The notes under the pieces were generated by a model that did not search any database, had not been told where the DNA came from, and saw only the letters and a program-made list of their open reading frames with translations. The position numbers were made by a program, and so were the translations under genes. This document shows, piece by piece, positions 34,266 to 45,719 of a stretch of DNA of 64,000 nucleotides (position 1 is its first letter; each line of letters begins with the position of its first letter). This DNA comes from Sarcophilus harrisii (lineage: Eukaryota > Chordata > Mammalia > Dasyuromorphia > Dasyuridae), in contig NC_045427.1 in the NCBI RefSeq assembly GCF_902635505.1, positions 512,385,665 to 512,449,664 of the forward strand, given 5' to 3'.

Positions 34266-35465
34266 TTTTAAATCTGTAAGTTGCAGAGGAAGAGCAGATT
34301 TACATATTGATAAAGGGAATTTCCTCATCAAGGATTCTCCTTTATCAGTATAATCATAGTACTATCCTATTATAATGTAGTTTACCTGGCCATTTCTTTA
34401 CTGTTGAGAATTTTGAATATTTTCCATTTTTATGGATTGTAAAAATTCTAGAAAGAAAATTTCAGAGAGTTAATGGGAAAAATATGAATGGTCACTTAAA
34501 AGGCAGGGATTCTAAAGTGGAATATGATTGAAGAAGGCTGGGATAACCTAAAAAAGGTGAAATTATGAATATACTACATAAATGAAAAAGGAAAGAAGAA
34601 AAACAGGGTGTCAGTATGGCTGCAGAAGGAGTTCTCTGATGAAATGATGTTAGATAGAAGTTAAAGAATGTAACTAAGGAAGATCATAAGATCGGCATGA
34701 AATCTATTAAAAACAAAAAAGTTTGTCAAATACTGAAGTTCAGAAAAGACATGACACTTGCCAAAAAGTGCTAAAAACAAAAGTGCCTTTGTAAATATAT
34801 ATTGTCATAAAATGAAGAATGAATGGAAAGACCTGTTGCTTAAGGTAGATGTATGACAAGAAAGAAAGCAAAACTATTCCATTTTGATGCTGCCTTTTCT
34901 ATCAAGAAGATTTTTTAAGTGATACAAATGAAATAAACTTGATTAAAAGATAATTGAAGCTGAAGATGGATATAATAAAAGCAGCTACAGAAGATACTTT
35001 AAATGAATTCAAGATTCTAGTCACAGATTAATTTTATCCCTTGGTACTGAAGAAAGTAGAGATTTGATTCCAGAATCAGTGTTCCCATATTTTGAGAAAA
35101 AAAGTGAAGGATTATTAAGTGACAGAAAACCAAGGAGAATATAGCATCTATGAACAATAACTGAATAAGGATTATAATTATTTTTAAATGGAAGAGGGGG
35201 AAGGGAAAGTTTCAGAAACAATAGCTCTTAGTTTGACATTGTTGTCCAGGAAAATTTTAGAATGCATTATATAAAACAGAGTTTATGAAAAATTAAGGGG
35301 GGGAAAAGAGGTGGCTAATGACTTAGAGTTATTATGAATTCACTAAGAATAAATCAGGCCAAATCAAAGCCATTTTCCCCTCCTATCCTTTAAAAATATG
35401 ATTAATAGATTTTTTAGTTATTGGAATATTTTAGAAATAGTATGACTCAATTCTAGTATGCCATT

Positions 35466-35690
35466 GGACAGTTTCTCTCATTTGATCCTTATAAGAAGCC
35501 TGTGAGCTTTTTTATACTCAATTTATCCCCATATTAGAAATGAGGAAATTGAAGATCAGGGACATTGTGGCTTGCCCATAATCACAAAGTTGATAAAAAT
35601 CAAAGGACATATTTAAATATGGGTCTTTTTTGACCTAAAGTACAATATTCACCATTTCCATTTTACCAAGTTATCTCTTTTATTTCCTTT
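35466..35690 (-). repeat. MIR-like CORE-SINE, antisense
   Basis: 'tcatttgatccttataag', 'agaaatgaggaaattgaag' and 'gcttgcccataatcacaaag'. Confidence 0.75.
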
Positions 35691-36062
35691 TGGAGGTAAT
35701 TGAAAACTGTCAACTGGGTGATGATGTAATTATGAAGACTGAAATTCCTATCCCTGAGAAGTTTTCAAAGGGTGGCTACCCCATCTATTTTTTTTCAGAG
35801 AAAAATAGTAATCCTGTATTATGAGGAATAGTGTATAGATTTTATGAAAGAAAGTAAAGATATAAGGAAGGAGGATTATTTCAAGAACTAAGAGGTATGT
35901 AGAAATTGTAGTAAAAGTCTTACTTATGAGTACATTGAAAAAAACAAGGGGCTTGGAGTACATATCCTGGCTCTTTTGCTTCCTAGCTGTGTAATCTCAG
36001 ACAAATCAGCTAGGATCTTTGATCTCCAGATCTCTTAAAAAATGATGGAGTTGGACTAGGAT

Positions 36063-36471
36063 CAGTGGTGTCAAGCTCAAATAGAAATAGATTCCAGCAG
36101 ACTGCATATTGCCTTGCTGTTAAGTCATTCAGGTATGTCCAAATGTTTGTGACTCATTTGGTAAACTGGAGTGGTTTGCCATTTTCTTCTCCAATATGTT
36201 CCCATGTTACAGATGATAAACTGAGGCAAATATGGGTTAAGTGATTTGTCCAAGATCACACAGCTAGTATGTTTAAGGTCAATTTTGAACTCAGATCTTC
36301 CTGATTCCAAGTCAAGTGCTCTTTCCACTGAGTTGCCCAGCTGTCCTCAGATATTGGTTTAGAAATTTATAAACTAACATCATCTATGTTGTATTACATT
36401 ATTTATTTTGTTAACCATTTTCCAATTACATTTTAATCTGGTTCCAGGTACATGCACACATTTGACACCTG
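36063..36471. repeat. hAT-type DNA transposon split by a SINE
   Basis: The left end is 'cagtggtgtcaagctc' and the right end 'gcacacatttgacacctg', giving terminal inverted repeats of the CAGnGGTGTCAA kind. The interior 'catctatgttgtattacatt' and 'ccaattacattttaatctgg' matches a common marsupial MITE. Flanking bases 'ctaggat' and 'tagattag' are only an imperfect duplication. Confidence 0.7.
36118..36346 (-). repeat. Marsupial SINE with RTE-type tail, antisense
   Basis: Reversed order: the tail 'gtccaaatgtttgtgactca', then 'ctggagtggtttgccatttt', 'gataaactgaggcaaa', 'gatttgtccaagatcacaca' and the head 'ctttccactgagttgcccag'. A short 'atattg' flanks both sides as a likely target duplication. Confidence 0.85.
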
Positions 36472-36529
36472 TAGATTAGATAACCAATAAGTCCTTTCCA
36501 GTCCCTGATACTATGATCCAAAAGAAAGA

Positions 36530-37130
36530 AATGATTTGGGAATAAAAATCACAGCCCAAGATTTAAACACTATGAACAAGCCCAATCAGAAAGTACACAG
36601 GAGTTTGCTTTCACAGCTGAATTTTATAAAGCTCTTAAGAGCTATTTAAGTAAATTCTGGCAACTGTGTTTAATAAAATATTGAGAAATGACCAAGTGGA
36701 GAAATGGCTTTATATCTCTATTTATAACTCCTGCTATGGTCTGTTTAAATGTATTTCAAAAGTTATGTCCCATGGAAAAGGGCACATGCCTTTAAATGAC
36801 TGCTGTATGTGTGAGAGACTAGACGATAAACACTATGGGGTACTACAGTTGTTTGTAGAGGTACCAGTTTCCCAGGATGTAGAAACAAATTAATCAGTAA
36901 AACTCTAGCAGCTACAAAAGATTGAAGAAATTTGGACTTCACTAGCTAAGACTAGCCAAAGATCGGAGAAGCCACAGATTGAGATATCCCTATTCTCTCA
37001 AAAGCTCTTGCTCTGATATCATTTTTCTTCCTCCAGAGTCATGAACCTCATCTACAGCTGACCAGTTTAACTATACAGGATCTTCTGTCCTTGAATCTCT
37101 TGCCCCCTTGTTCTTCCATGTCCTATCAAG
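36530..37130. other. Intronic, nothing recognised
   Basis: The frame at 36666-36893 has no family signal; no repeat assigned. Confidence 0.4.
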
Positions 37131-37134
37131 AGTT

Positions 37135-37378
37135 TGAGAAATGTTTATATTTATACAATGCTTTAAGGTTTACAAAGTATTTTATATATATATTCTTACT
37201 AGATCTTCACAACAACCCTATGAGGTGGGTGCTATGGTTACTTTTCCCATTTTAGAGATGTTGAAACTGACGCTTAGAGAATTTAAGTGATTTGCCCAGA
37301 GACACACAACTGGCAAGTACCTATGGAAGGATCTATAGCCCCGTATTCTATCTACTGCTTCACCCAGCGCCATTTGCT
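37135..37378 (-). repeat. MIR-like CORE-SINE, antisense, full length
   Basis: 'caatgctttaaggtttacaa', 'cacaacaaccctatgaggtg', 'atttgcccagagacacacaa' and 'ctgcttcacccagcgcc'. Confidence 0.85.
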
Positions 37379-37384
37379 TTCTCT

Positions 37385-37634
37385 GATGATAACTCCATCT
37401 CTGTTCTCCATGCCTTTGCATTAGCTGTCCTTCATATCTTTATTACTTGAACCCTTTAATCCTTTCTCTGTTTTCCTGGGTTCATTCAAGACCCAAATTC
37501 CATTTATTCTAGGAGACCTTCACCAGGCCATTCTCCATTGCCCACTTTCATCCCAGCTGCTTGTGACTTTTCTCCTCTGAATAACTTCTGTCTGTTCAGT
37601 ATATCTCACTTATCTACCTGGTTGTTTATATATT

Positions 37635-37731
<97 letters not shown>

Positions 37732-38115
37732 CTCCCTATATTCTAACATTTAAACTCCTTGAGAGTAAATGTTTTTCTTGGGACTTCCTCTTCCTCAATT
37801 CTATCTTACTGAATCTTTCTTCTTTCAAGGCTCAACACAAGTATATTCTAGAATACAGTCTTCCCTAGATGACCTTTACCCCCAACCCCTGAATTGTCTT
37901 TGTTTTTTAAGTGCTCTTACCCTCCTTCAAATACCTTGCATTATATTTGTATGTATACATGCTGTATCTTTCATCTCAACCCATACCTGACAAGTAGACC
38001 ATAGAAAATTCTTAATTACAGGGATTTTTTTAAATTTGTTTTTGGTCTTTGTATCCCTCCTGAATAACACAATACTATGCATGAATTAGGCACTTAATCA
38101 ATTAACAAATGTGTG
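37385..38115 (+). repeat. Two LINE L2 3' ends in tandem, sense
   Basis: The first (37385-37780) has 'gcctttgcattagctgtcc', 'ggagaccttcaccaggcc' and 'aaactccttgagagtaaatg', and is split by the CT/TA microsatellite. The second (37785-38115) has 'caaggctcaacacaag', 'cttccctagatgacc' and 'aggcacttaatcaattaac'. Confidence 0.75.
37637..37727. repeat. Compound microsatellite (CT)24(AT)n
   Basis: Perfect (CT)n at 37637-37684 followed without a break by (AT)n to 37727, 91 bp in all, inside an L2 copy. Confidence 0.98.
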
Positions 38116-38575
38116 TAGGATCAAATTGATAAACAGTATGATATTTTTCCACAGTTTAGTAGTATCTATGTTTTCTTATTTTTCTTTGTGGGGAGAAGAG
38201 AAGGTGTAAGGAAAAACATGGTCATGCAAGAGGCTACATGGTTGAATAGAAAAATTAGAAAGACCAAAGAAGTCCAATTAACAACCAGTTGAAAGATCTC
38301 TGGGTGGAGAAAAGGCTCAAATTCTGAAAGGAACTTGATACCAAAGGCTTTGGATACAAATTTGATCAGGAGTCTTAGAGAGATGAGTCCTACTATATTC
38401 TAGCTTTAGTTTAAAGGTTTAGAATATAATATTATAGTTACTCAGGCCTGGAAAAAAATCAGGATTAGATAATACAGTTATATATTAGTGAATGAAGTAC
38501 CCCATTATGGCTAAATATTTATATCTATTTTTCAAGTAGCTTCACTGGTGATTTATAAATAATTAAAAGTTACAT
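38116..38575. other. Intronic, nothing recognised
   Basis: No repeat or gene assigned. Confidence 0.4.
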
Positions 38576-38577
38576 TT

Positions 38578-38635
38578 TCACATATATATGTATGTGTATA
38601 TATATATACAATACATATATGTATATATATATATG

Positions 38636-38682
<47 letters not shown>

Positions 38683-38690
38683 TACCTATA
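38578..38690. repeat. Compound microsatellite TA/TG-rich plus (AC)18
   Basis: Imperfect TATATG units to 38644, then perfect (AC)n at 38645-38680. Open frames on both strands here are repeat artefacts. Confidence 0.97.
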
Positions 38691-39330
38691 GGGAGACCTA
38701 GCTGTTTGTCCCCTGAGGCTATTAACAAAAATCATCATCTTCCATCCATGTGGTGGCAAGATGCCATATCAAGTCAATTCAGTGTGTACCAGGGAATAAA
38801 TGATTTCATGAATTTTGGTCTTTCAAAAGATAAGTGATAAAATATACCGCTGTATACCATCATGTCAGCTCCATCTAGGGCAGTGGCTATGTAGCCAACA
38901 GTCAAAACAGAAGGAATTTTTGGGCTGCAGAGAGTTCTGATGGGCATGAAGACAGACTCAAAGCTGGCTAATATAATTATTCTTCTGCATTCCAGTGGCC
39001 AATGAATGGTTGAAAATGTAGAGTCCTTTAGAGAGAATAGTGTGAGTGAAACCTAATTATTAGGATGGCTAATAACAAAAGATCTCACAGAGTATTACAA
39101 AGAATTTGTGGGAATGTCAGTATGGGTACAATATAAAACAGTTCAATAGATTCAAAAGATTATTCTCTATGTTCATTTTTTGGGGGGAGAGAGAAGAAAT
39201 AAAATTCCATAAATAAAATGATAGGGTTATATTGGGTTTTATCAATGCATATTATAAAAATTTGGGAGACAGTCACCCAATGCACATGCACACAGTTTCT
39301 TTTGTATTAAAAGTCCCATATAGAGATCTG
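38691..39330. other. Intronic, nothing recognised
   Basis: Unassigned unique-looking sequence. Confidence 0.4.
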
Positions 39331-39334
39331 TCAC

Positions 39335-39530
39335 TAATCTCACAGTCACTGAGTCTTAGAACTGAAAGAGAATTTAGAAAGCATCTGATCCTAATCTCCC
39401 AATCTATAGAGATAGCAGCTGGGACTCAAGATAAAATCAAGAAGGTAATATTTGTAAATAGTATTTAGTACAATGCCCAGTATAAAATAGGCATTTAATA
39501 ATTGCTTGTTCTATTCTTCCTTCTAACTCT
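39335..39530. repeat. Diverged MIR-like antisense start and L2/MIR tail
   Basis: 'gagtcttagaactgaaagag' then 'gatcctaatctcccaatc' is an antisense MIR/L3-like start. 'acaatgcccagtataaaatagg' then 'catttaataattgcttg' is a sense L2/MIR 3' tail. Confidence 0.5.
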
Positions 39531-39649
39531 GGCTCGCTGTGGCTTGGAGGTGTTTCTAAGTCCTTAAAAATGATACCAGAGGAACACATACTCTGATAAA
39601 TCTATCAAGATGGAAAGCTTTTAAGTACATGTTCCACTTATAGATATAC

Positions 39650-40320
39650 ATAGGCCAGCAGTTTTTTTCTCCTGCTCATGATCCCAGGGAAAGAGCTAAA
39701 GGGCCCAGTTGGAGCAAACTCCATCTCAAAAGCAACTGGGCAGGCTGCCTGTGCCTGGCATTTGAAACCTCTTCTAGCATGAATTATTCTTGGCTAGAAT
39801 GGAAAATTACAGTGGGGTCAGATGGGCAAGAATTGGTTCAAGCTGCAGCTGTGAAAAGAGGTGGTAGAATTTAATGTTACTGGCAGAGGTACCAGACAAA
39901 CAGCAGGGAGGGAGACATGTATCAGGCCTGGGAGACCCTCTGAGAAGGGGACAGTCAGCAGAAAAGTGGGGGGAATTTTCTGCCTTTTCTTGGCAATGTA
40001 GACAGACAATCCAGGTGAGTTTTCCAGCTTGAATAATTAGAGAACTCACTCCAGTGGGTAACAGCAGAAATTCCAGCTGTGTGCTCAGAATGGGGAGTCT
40101 GGACAAAGGCAATATATTAGATGCATCATGAACAATGATGCACTGTACTTACTGTGTTTAATTGCAGCACAATCAGGCAGCCAGCAACAAGAGAAAAGGA
40201 GGGGGAAAGAGGTTTGCCTCCTGGGTACCAGGTGGTTTTGAGGTAATATAGGCTGGGACTGCAAAGTGTGGCAGGCACATTTTCATTTCCCCTAGCCTCT
40301 CAAATGAGACTTAGACTGGT
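39650..40320. other. Repeat-free, GC-richer intronic block
   Basis: About 670 bp with no repeat seen and visibly higher GC than its flanks. It includes several CAGCTG-type E-box-like words ('caagctgcagctgtg', 'ttccagctgtgtgctc'). A minus-strand frame (40112-39807, 101 codons) lacks any family signal and is probably chance. A candidate conserved non-coding element. Confidence 0.3.
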
Positions 40321-40864
40321 TAAGGCTACTAACTCCTAAATGCCTCGGGGAGAAAAACTGTTGGACTAGATGATTTATAGCTGAAAGGGACCTGTCTTTG
40401 AAAGGCTACAGAAGTTAGTGCTAATGTGCACTCAATGCCAAAACACTCGAGAGCAACACCACAAGCATGTTATTACTTGATATCCAAAAGGGAATGTCAG
40501 TCTGAGTTAGGTGCTAATGCAACACAGGAGAGGCTCACACACAACTTTGTGCTCTTCTTTCCCTTTCAACACATTCCTCTTCTATAAAGTGAGGAAGGCT
40601 GGGCTAGGAGACCCACAAGCGCTTTCAACTCCAAATCTCTGAAACACACTCATCAACCACCATGGTATGAAGAGCGCTGTAGCAGATGGTGAGGGAGTGA
40701 CATAAGGCTTAGAAAAATTTGTTCTCTGACCAAATGGAACTTGCAGTCTAATATGTCTGAAGGGTACTTTTTGGGGGTGTAGAGGGTAGATTCTACCTCT
40801 ATGATTTCATCTATACAGAAGTCACAATATGACAACTCTTATTGATGCAGATCAACATTTTTTC
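40321..40864. other. Intronic, nothing firm
   Basis: Possible L2-like scrap at 40700-40770 ('atggaacttgcagtctaat'). Otherwise unassigned. Confidence 0.35.
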
Positions 40865-41005
40865 TCTTTTAGTTAAAGTTTTAAAGAGCTCTCTGGAGAC
40901 CTGAAAAGTAAGTGACTTGCCAAGAGTCCCACGGCTAATATGTGTTAAAAATAGGACTTGAAATCATTTCTCCCTGATTCTAAAGTGGGTCACAATGTTA
41001 TAGTA
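40865..41005 (-). repeat. MIR-like CORE-SINE, antisense, short
   Basis: 'aagtgacttgccaagagtcc', 'cacggctaatatgtg' and 'ctccctgattctaa'. Confidence 0.7.
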
Positions 41006-41069
41006 GTGGTGGTTCTAGGTTGGCTTTCAAGAAATGTGCACTGATAGCTGTCATACATGATGATGTATA

Positions 41070-41745
41070 AATGCATTTGATGTATTGTTGGTGGAGTCAA
41101 TCAATCCAACTATTCTGTAGAGCAATTTGGAATTATGTGCAAAGGGCCATAAAACTGTTTACCTTTTGATCTAGCAGAGTCACTACTACAGGGAACACAG
41201 GGATTGTATTCCAAAGGCCATAAAAGAAGAAAAGGATCCACAAAAATGTTTGTAGCAACTCTTTTTGTGACAGCAAAGAATTGGAAAATGAGTGGATGGC
41301 CATCAACTAGGGAATGGTTGATTAAGTTAAGGTATATTAAGGTAATGGAATATTATTGTTCTGTAAGAAATGAACAGGCTGATTTCAGAAAAGTCTGGAA
41401 AGATTTGCATGAATTAATGCTGAGTGAAGTGAGCAGAACCAGAACATTGTACATAGCAACAGCAAGATTGTGTGATGATCAACTATGATAGACTTAGCTT
41501 TTTTCAGCAATTCAGTGATCCAAGCAATTCCAATAAACTTTGGATGGAAAACACCACCCACATTCAAAAAGAAAACTAAGGAGACTAAATGCAGATTGAA
41601 ACATACTGTTTTCATCTTTTTTTCTTTATCTTTTTCTTTTCATGTGGTTTTTCTCTTGTGTTCTGATTTTTCTCTCCAATATGACTCATATGAAAAAACA
41701 TAAAAATGTACTTATATAACTTAAAAATAAAATTAAAACAAAGAA
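41070..41745 (+). repeat. LINE L1 3' end, sense, with ORF2 C-terminal remnant
   Basis: The 94-codon frame at 41204-41488 reads MFVATLFVTAKNWKMSGWPS, EWLIKLRYIKVMEYYCSVRN, DLHELMLSEVSRTR and ends LCDDQL, the conserved C-terminus of marsupial L1 ORF2. Upstream 'attgttggtggagtcaatc' and 'tgtagagcaatttggaatta' extend the homology to about 41070 out of frame. Downstream is a T-rich 3'UTR of a subfamily different from the L1 at 8641, ending in an A-rich tail near 41745. Confidence 0.88.
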
Positions 41746-41759
41746 ATGCAACAAAAAAG

Positions 41760-42235
41760 TGCATTTGAGAGATGCAGGGAAGTGTGTGAAATTTAAGGGT
41801 GGAAGATTATCAACAATTGGAGGGATCAGGAAAAGATTCATAGAGGAGTATTGAGTTGGGCTTTAAAAAGTTAGTAGGTGTTCAACAAATAAGCAAAAAG
41901 ACAACATTCTAAGTTCACAAAGATATGGATGCCAAAAGAAGCTTTGATAGTAAATCTGCATACAATGGCATATGTCTATATATAGGGTTTTAATTCTTCA
42001 TTTTATAACCTGTTTTACTCAATTACTCATTTATGAGATGAAGAGGATTAAGGCAGATGTCCTCTGAAGTCCCTAACCCAATATTGGATCACATCAGTCT
42101 TGATGAGAAAGTTAAAGTTTAGGAAAGGACAGTGACCTGCTTGAAGTCAAACAGCTTGATAGTGGTATAAGCAATACTAGAAGATCTTCTTTATCCCTAC
42201 CCACTATGCTTTTCATTGTACTATCATGCCTCTTC
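41760..42235. repeat. L2-like antisense scrap and MIR-like antisense copy
   Basis: 41765-41900 ('aagattcatagaggagtatt' then 'gagttgggctttaaaaag') fits an antisense L2 3' region. 42020-42235 ('atgagatgaagaggattaagg', 'acagtgacctgcttgaagtc') fits a diverged MIR-like copy. Confidence 0.5.
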
Positions 42236-42885
42236 TCTAAGTAAATCCTCCTTAAAAGACTTATTATTTTTCTTTTTTTTTATAGAACTAAAATCACTAA
42301 AGAATATTGGAAAATATATTGTATTTAATTCTATTGGTATATATATGTAATATGCCAAATAGAATGATTTTTGAAAATGTACTTAAAAATAAAAATTAAT
42401 GGCCTTTTAAAATTTTCTAATTTAAAAAACAAATGTTGTTAAAATGATAATAACTTCTGAATATTAAAAATCTAAAACCCATATCCAGCCTTTTGCCAAT
42501 TTGTGAAACACAGGAAAACTGAGAAGTCATCATTGTTAGAAAAAAACAAAGAAGCCGCCCCCACCAAAGCCCACCTTATTAGCCATGCCAAGCAGATATA
42601 GAAAGAACTAATTTTCAGAAATGAAACTAAGAATGAGAACATCTTAGAAAACAATTGTCTCCAGAGATCTTTTTCTAGTTAATTTCATTTTCTGACTTCT
42701 CTTTCAGTACTCTTTTGCTTGTTCTGATAATTCTTTTTTTAAAAATCATCTTCACAAATTTTATATGAATAACATAAAGGAGGAATATTAAAAATGTTGA
42801 CTTTTGGTTTTAGACATAACTTTGTATTATAGTAAAATTGTGATGATGTGCTTGTACTTTGTGGGGTTTCTAGTACCACAGTGAG
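42236..42885. other. AT-rich intronic, nothing recognised
   Basis: Very AT-rich, no assigned repeat. Confidence 0.4.
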
Positions 42886-42889
42886 TGCT

Positions 42890-43178
42890 GTATTTTGTCA
42901 AAGACTTCCCCTCTCATTGCATGTATTGATATAATCATATAGTTTGGAGGTGTTTCTGTTTTTAGTATTCTTAGCTATACTAATTGTATATTGATATACT
43001 CTCTATCTCTAATAATGAACCATTCTTTCAACCCTGTTATAAATTCAACTTGATAATAATGAATAATTATTCATTTGACTATGTTTTTGCTAAGATTTTA
43101 TTTAAAAGTTTGGAAATGATATTAATCAGTGATAGTAAGCTATGTTTCTCTTGCTTTGCTTTATCATAAAATGAATCA
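42890..43178 (-). repeat. LINE L1 ORF2 internal fragment, antisense
   Basis: 'tgatataatcatatagtttgg', 'aaccattctttcaaccctg' and 'ttgctaagattttatttaaa' follow antisense L1 ORF2 (RT-domain) order. The copy is old. Confidence 0.6.
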
Positions 43179-43189
43179 TTAGATCTGCA

Positions 43190-43414
43190 TTTGATTCCCA
43201 GATCTATCTCTTACTAGCTATGTGATTAGGAGCAAATCATTTAAATTCTTTACAAATAATATGTGCACAGAGCAGCTAGGTAGTACAATGAATAGAGCAC
43301 CAGCCCTGAAGTCAGGAGGACTTGAGTTCAAATCTGGCCTCAGACACTTAACACTTCCTAGCTGTGTGACCCTGGGCAAGTCACTTAATTACAATTGCCT
43401 CAGGAAAAAAAAAA
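43190..43414 (+). repeat. MIR-like piece with marsupial SINE beside it
   Basis: 43190-43258 is a MIR-like core ('ttactagctatgtgattagg'). 43271-43414 is a well-kept marsupial SINE: 'agcagctaggtagtacaatg', 'aatagagcaccagccctg', 'gacttgagttcaaatctgg', 'ctgtgtgaccctgggcaag' and a poly(A)-like end. Confidence 0.88.
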
Positions 43415-45715
43415 GTGTACTATCTATCCTTCTAGTGGTCTATGCTTTGCCCTTTGCTACATAATATAATTGATAACTTGAGAAGTAGCAAAGCATAATG
43501 GATCAATAGATGGTCTCAAGTCAAACATAACAGTGGTGTTTTAACAACATGGTGCTGCTGGGAGGATCTATGTAATTCCCACATATACCTGCAAGTATGA
43601 ATGGGGATTGTTGTGTGGTGATGAGATCTGTGGCAATATCTGATACCACTGATCCATAAATTATAACATATCTAATTCCTCTCTTGAGGCATGTCAATAT
43701 TCCACTTTTTCTCTGGGTGGGGAACCTCATTTTAACCTGCTTTCCCATTAGCAGGTCTAAGTTCTTAATGCTATAACATCACCATGCAGTTACAGTAAAA
43801 CTTTTTAAGGGCCTTAGAAGTAATCCTATTGGGGAAAAATATAATTTACCTCCTCACCATTATTAATGTAGAGTCTCTTTCCAATATCCTTTCTAACTTA
43901 GTCAACAGTCCATTCCCAAAAATAGCACATGTACAGAGTGGTATTTACCTATCCAGACATTTTATAATCCAGACATTTTTTATCTTACATATTAATATTT
44001 AACAAAATGCAAAAGAAATAATATTTCAGATACTAATACAGATTAAATATTATTATAGATATTAATATATTGAGGAAAATATACAAATAATAAAATGCAA
44101 TCTACTGAACTGGCCATTCACAAAGGAATACATCTCTACAGTCACTCACAGTAATGATACTTTTAGAACTTAAACATCGACATTTGCATAACAAAAAGTA
44201 CAATAACATTATATATGTTATTTTAAAGCAAATGCACAAGTAATAAATTGTAGCATATACATAACACATAAATGCACATATAAAAATTTAGATCACATTC
44301 TTCCACCAGTGCACTCAGTATCTGTTGTTAGCAATGGAGTCACATTGACAACAACCTGGCAGGGATGCACATGAGCGAGGAAAAGTCTTTTTTTTTTTTT
44401 TTTTTAAAAAGCTCAAAACCCTGAACTTACAGGCTTATATATTATTGGTTCATCAAAGAATATCTTTGCTATGTAAAACTGCTGCTTTGCTCACTATTTG
44501 ACTGTTGCTCATTATCATTCTTCAGCTGTAGAATTTTTTCTCTCTTCCTTATTTAAACATGGCATTATAAGTTCTTTCAATTTGCCATATTTGCCACCCA
44601 TACCACCTAAAAAAGGCATTTAGAAGAAAGTGTTCTCTCTCAATGTGAATCACATAGATTAAACTAGAGAATTGTTTCTCTGGATTCTACAGACCTACTC
44701 ACACCATTTATTCACTCATCCAAATGCTGAGTTCAGAATGGAGTTCATAGCAACACAGTTTATGATGATTATTTAAGTTAGTTCATCAAGATACCAAAGG
44801 AGCTAAAAGTGTCACTTTCCCCGCCATGATCTCTTCCCTATCCCCAATCTTCTTTCTTAAGCCATCAGAGAAAAGCCCTAAGCAAAAGCTTCTCTCCAGC
44901 TCTCATTGGTACAGTATGACAATAAGTTATCACTACAACTCTTGAACAATGATGTAAATCTTTCCTTTCACTAATGGGGAATCACTCAGCTGAGATTTTG
45001 TATTAGCTGACTGTTTCTAATAAACCTGAGAAGTTCTTCAATTCCCCCACCGACCCAAGCTCACATCTCTCAGATTCCTTTACTAGTTCTAATTCTTCAG
45101 TGTCTTAAATAAGAGCCTTCTGATTCTCAGTGATTTTCACTTAAAGAGTTACAACTTTACATACACATTTCCCCCATTACATTGATTGCCTTTGTAAATC
45201 ATATTTTAGTCTCTAGATGGTTATATGACTTCTCATTTTTAGTCATAAAACATGAATATGAAAATTAGTTGGTGTAATATATTATTTTGCAGCTTTGAAA
45301 TTATTAACATGGTTGTTTGTCTCTGGTGCTCTTGAAATTGTTTTTCTTTGCGCTCACATTTCTCTAGTTTTTAATAAATAAGTATCTTTATCTCTTTATT
45401 CATTAAACTGTTCTGAGACAAGCAAGACATCATTCTACAACCATAGAGATCTGTAAATATTTCATACAATATATCTTTATCTCTTCAAAATTTTTTCCCT
45501 TTCCAAATTTTGCTTGAAAATCATATATTTTTAATATAGGTATGTTAGTACTATATGTTTTAAAAGCTCTTTTAAAAATTCCTCTTAGGTATCAAAGTGT
45601 TCATCTATAGCAATGGCACACCATTTAAAAATTTAAATAAAATCTTTTCTTTACACAAAAAGCAACTTTTCTTTATTTTATCATTAAACTCATCCACACA
45701 AAAAGGGCCAAAAAA
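43415..45715. other. Intronic, no repeat recognised except T18
   Basis: T18 at 44388-44405. About 2.3 kb otherwise without a recognised element; no exon-like signal. Confidence 0.4.
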
Positions 45716-45719
45716 GGAT

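Larger units (their letters stand above)
32205..35465 (+). repeat. CR1/L3-type LINE, sense, in pieces
   Basis: Three colinear pieces. 32205-32459 has 'aatgaatatgaaattttagc' and 'catttaagacttgatagg'. 32900-33440 is endonuclease-region-like ('gctgacaatttcctcttcgg', 'caggtaccttgggaaaaag', 'accatatatcattttagaat'). 34440-35465 is 5' RT-region-like ('ccaggaaaattttagaatgc', 'gaattcactaagaataaatc'). Between them lie a fossil LTR-like unit, a T20 run with about 260 bp unassigned, a MIR-like SINE and a hAT-type element. The element is old and non-coding now. Confidence 0.6.
35940..36525 (+). repeat. MIR-like CORE-SINE, sense, split by a nested insertion
   Basis: The left part 35940-36062 reaches 'atgatggagttggactagg'. 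The right part 36472-36525 resumes the tail 'taagtcctttccagtccctg', then atactatgatcc. The 409-bp gap is the hAT-type element listed next. Confidence 0.75.

Noticed and set aside
37538-37753. Frame with long Leu-Ser and Ile-Tyr runs
   Set aside because: Direct translation of the (CT)n(AT)n microsatellite.
39807-40112. 101-codon minus-strand open frame
   Set aside because: No domain, no splice-consistent partner and no codon pattern unlike its surroundings; probably chance in a GC-richer stretch.
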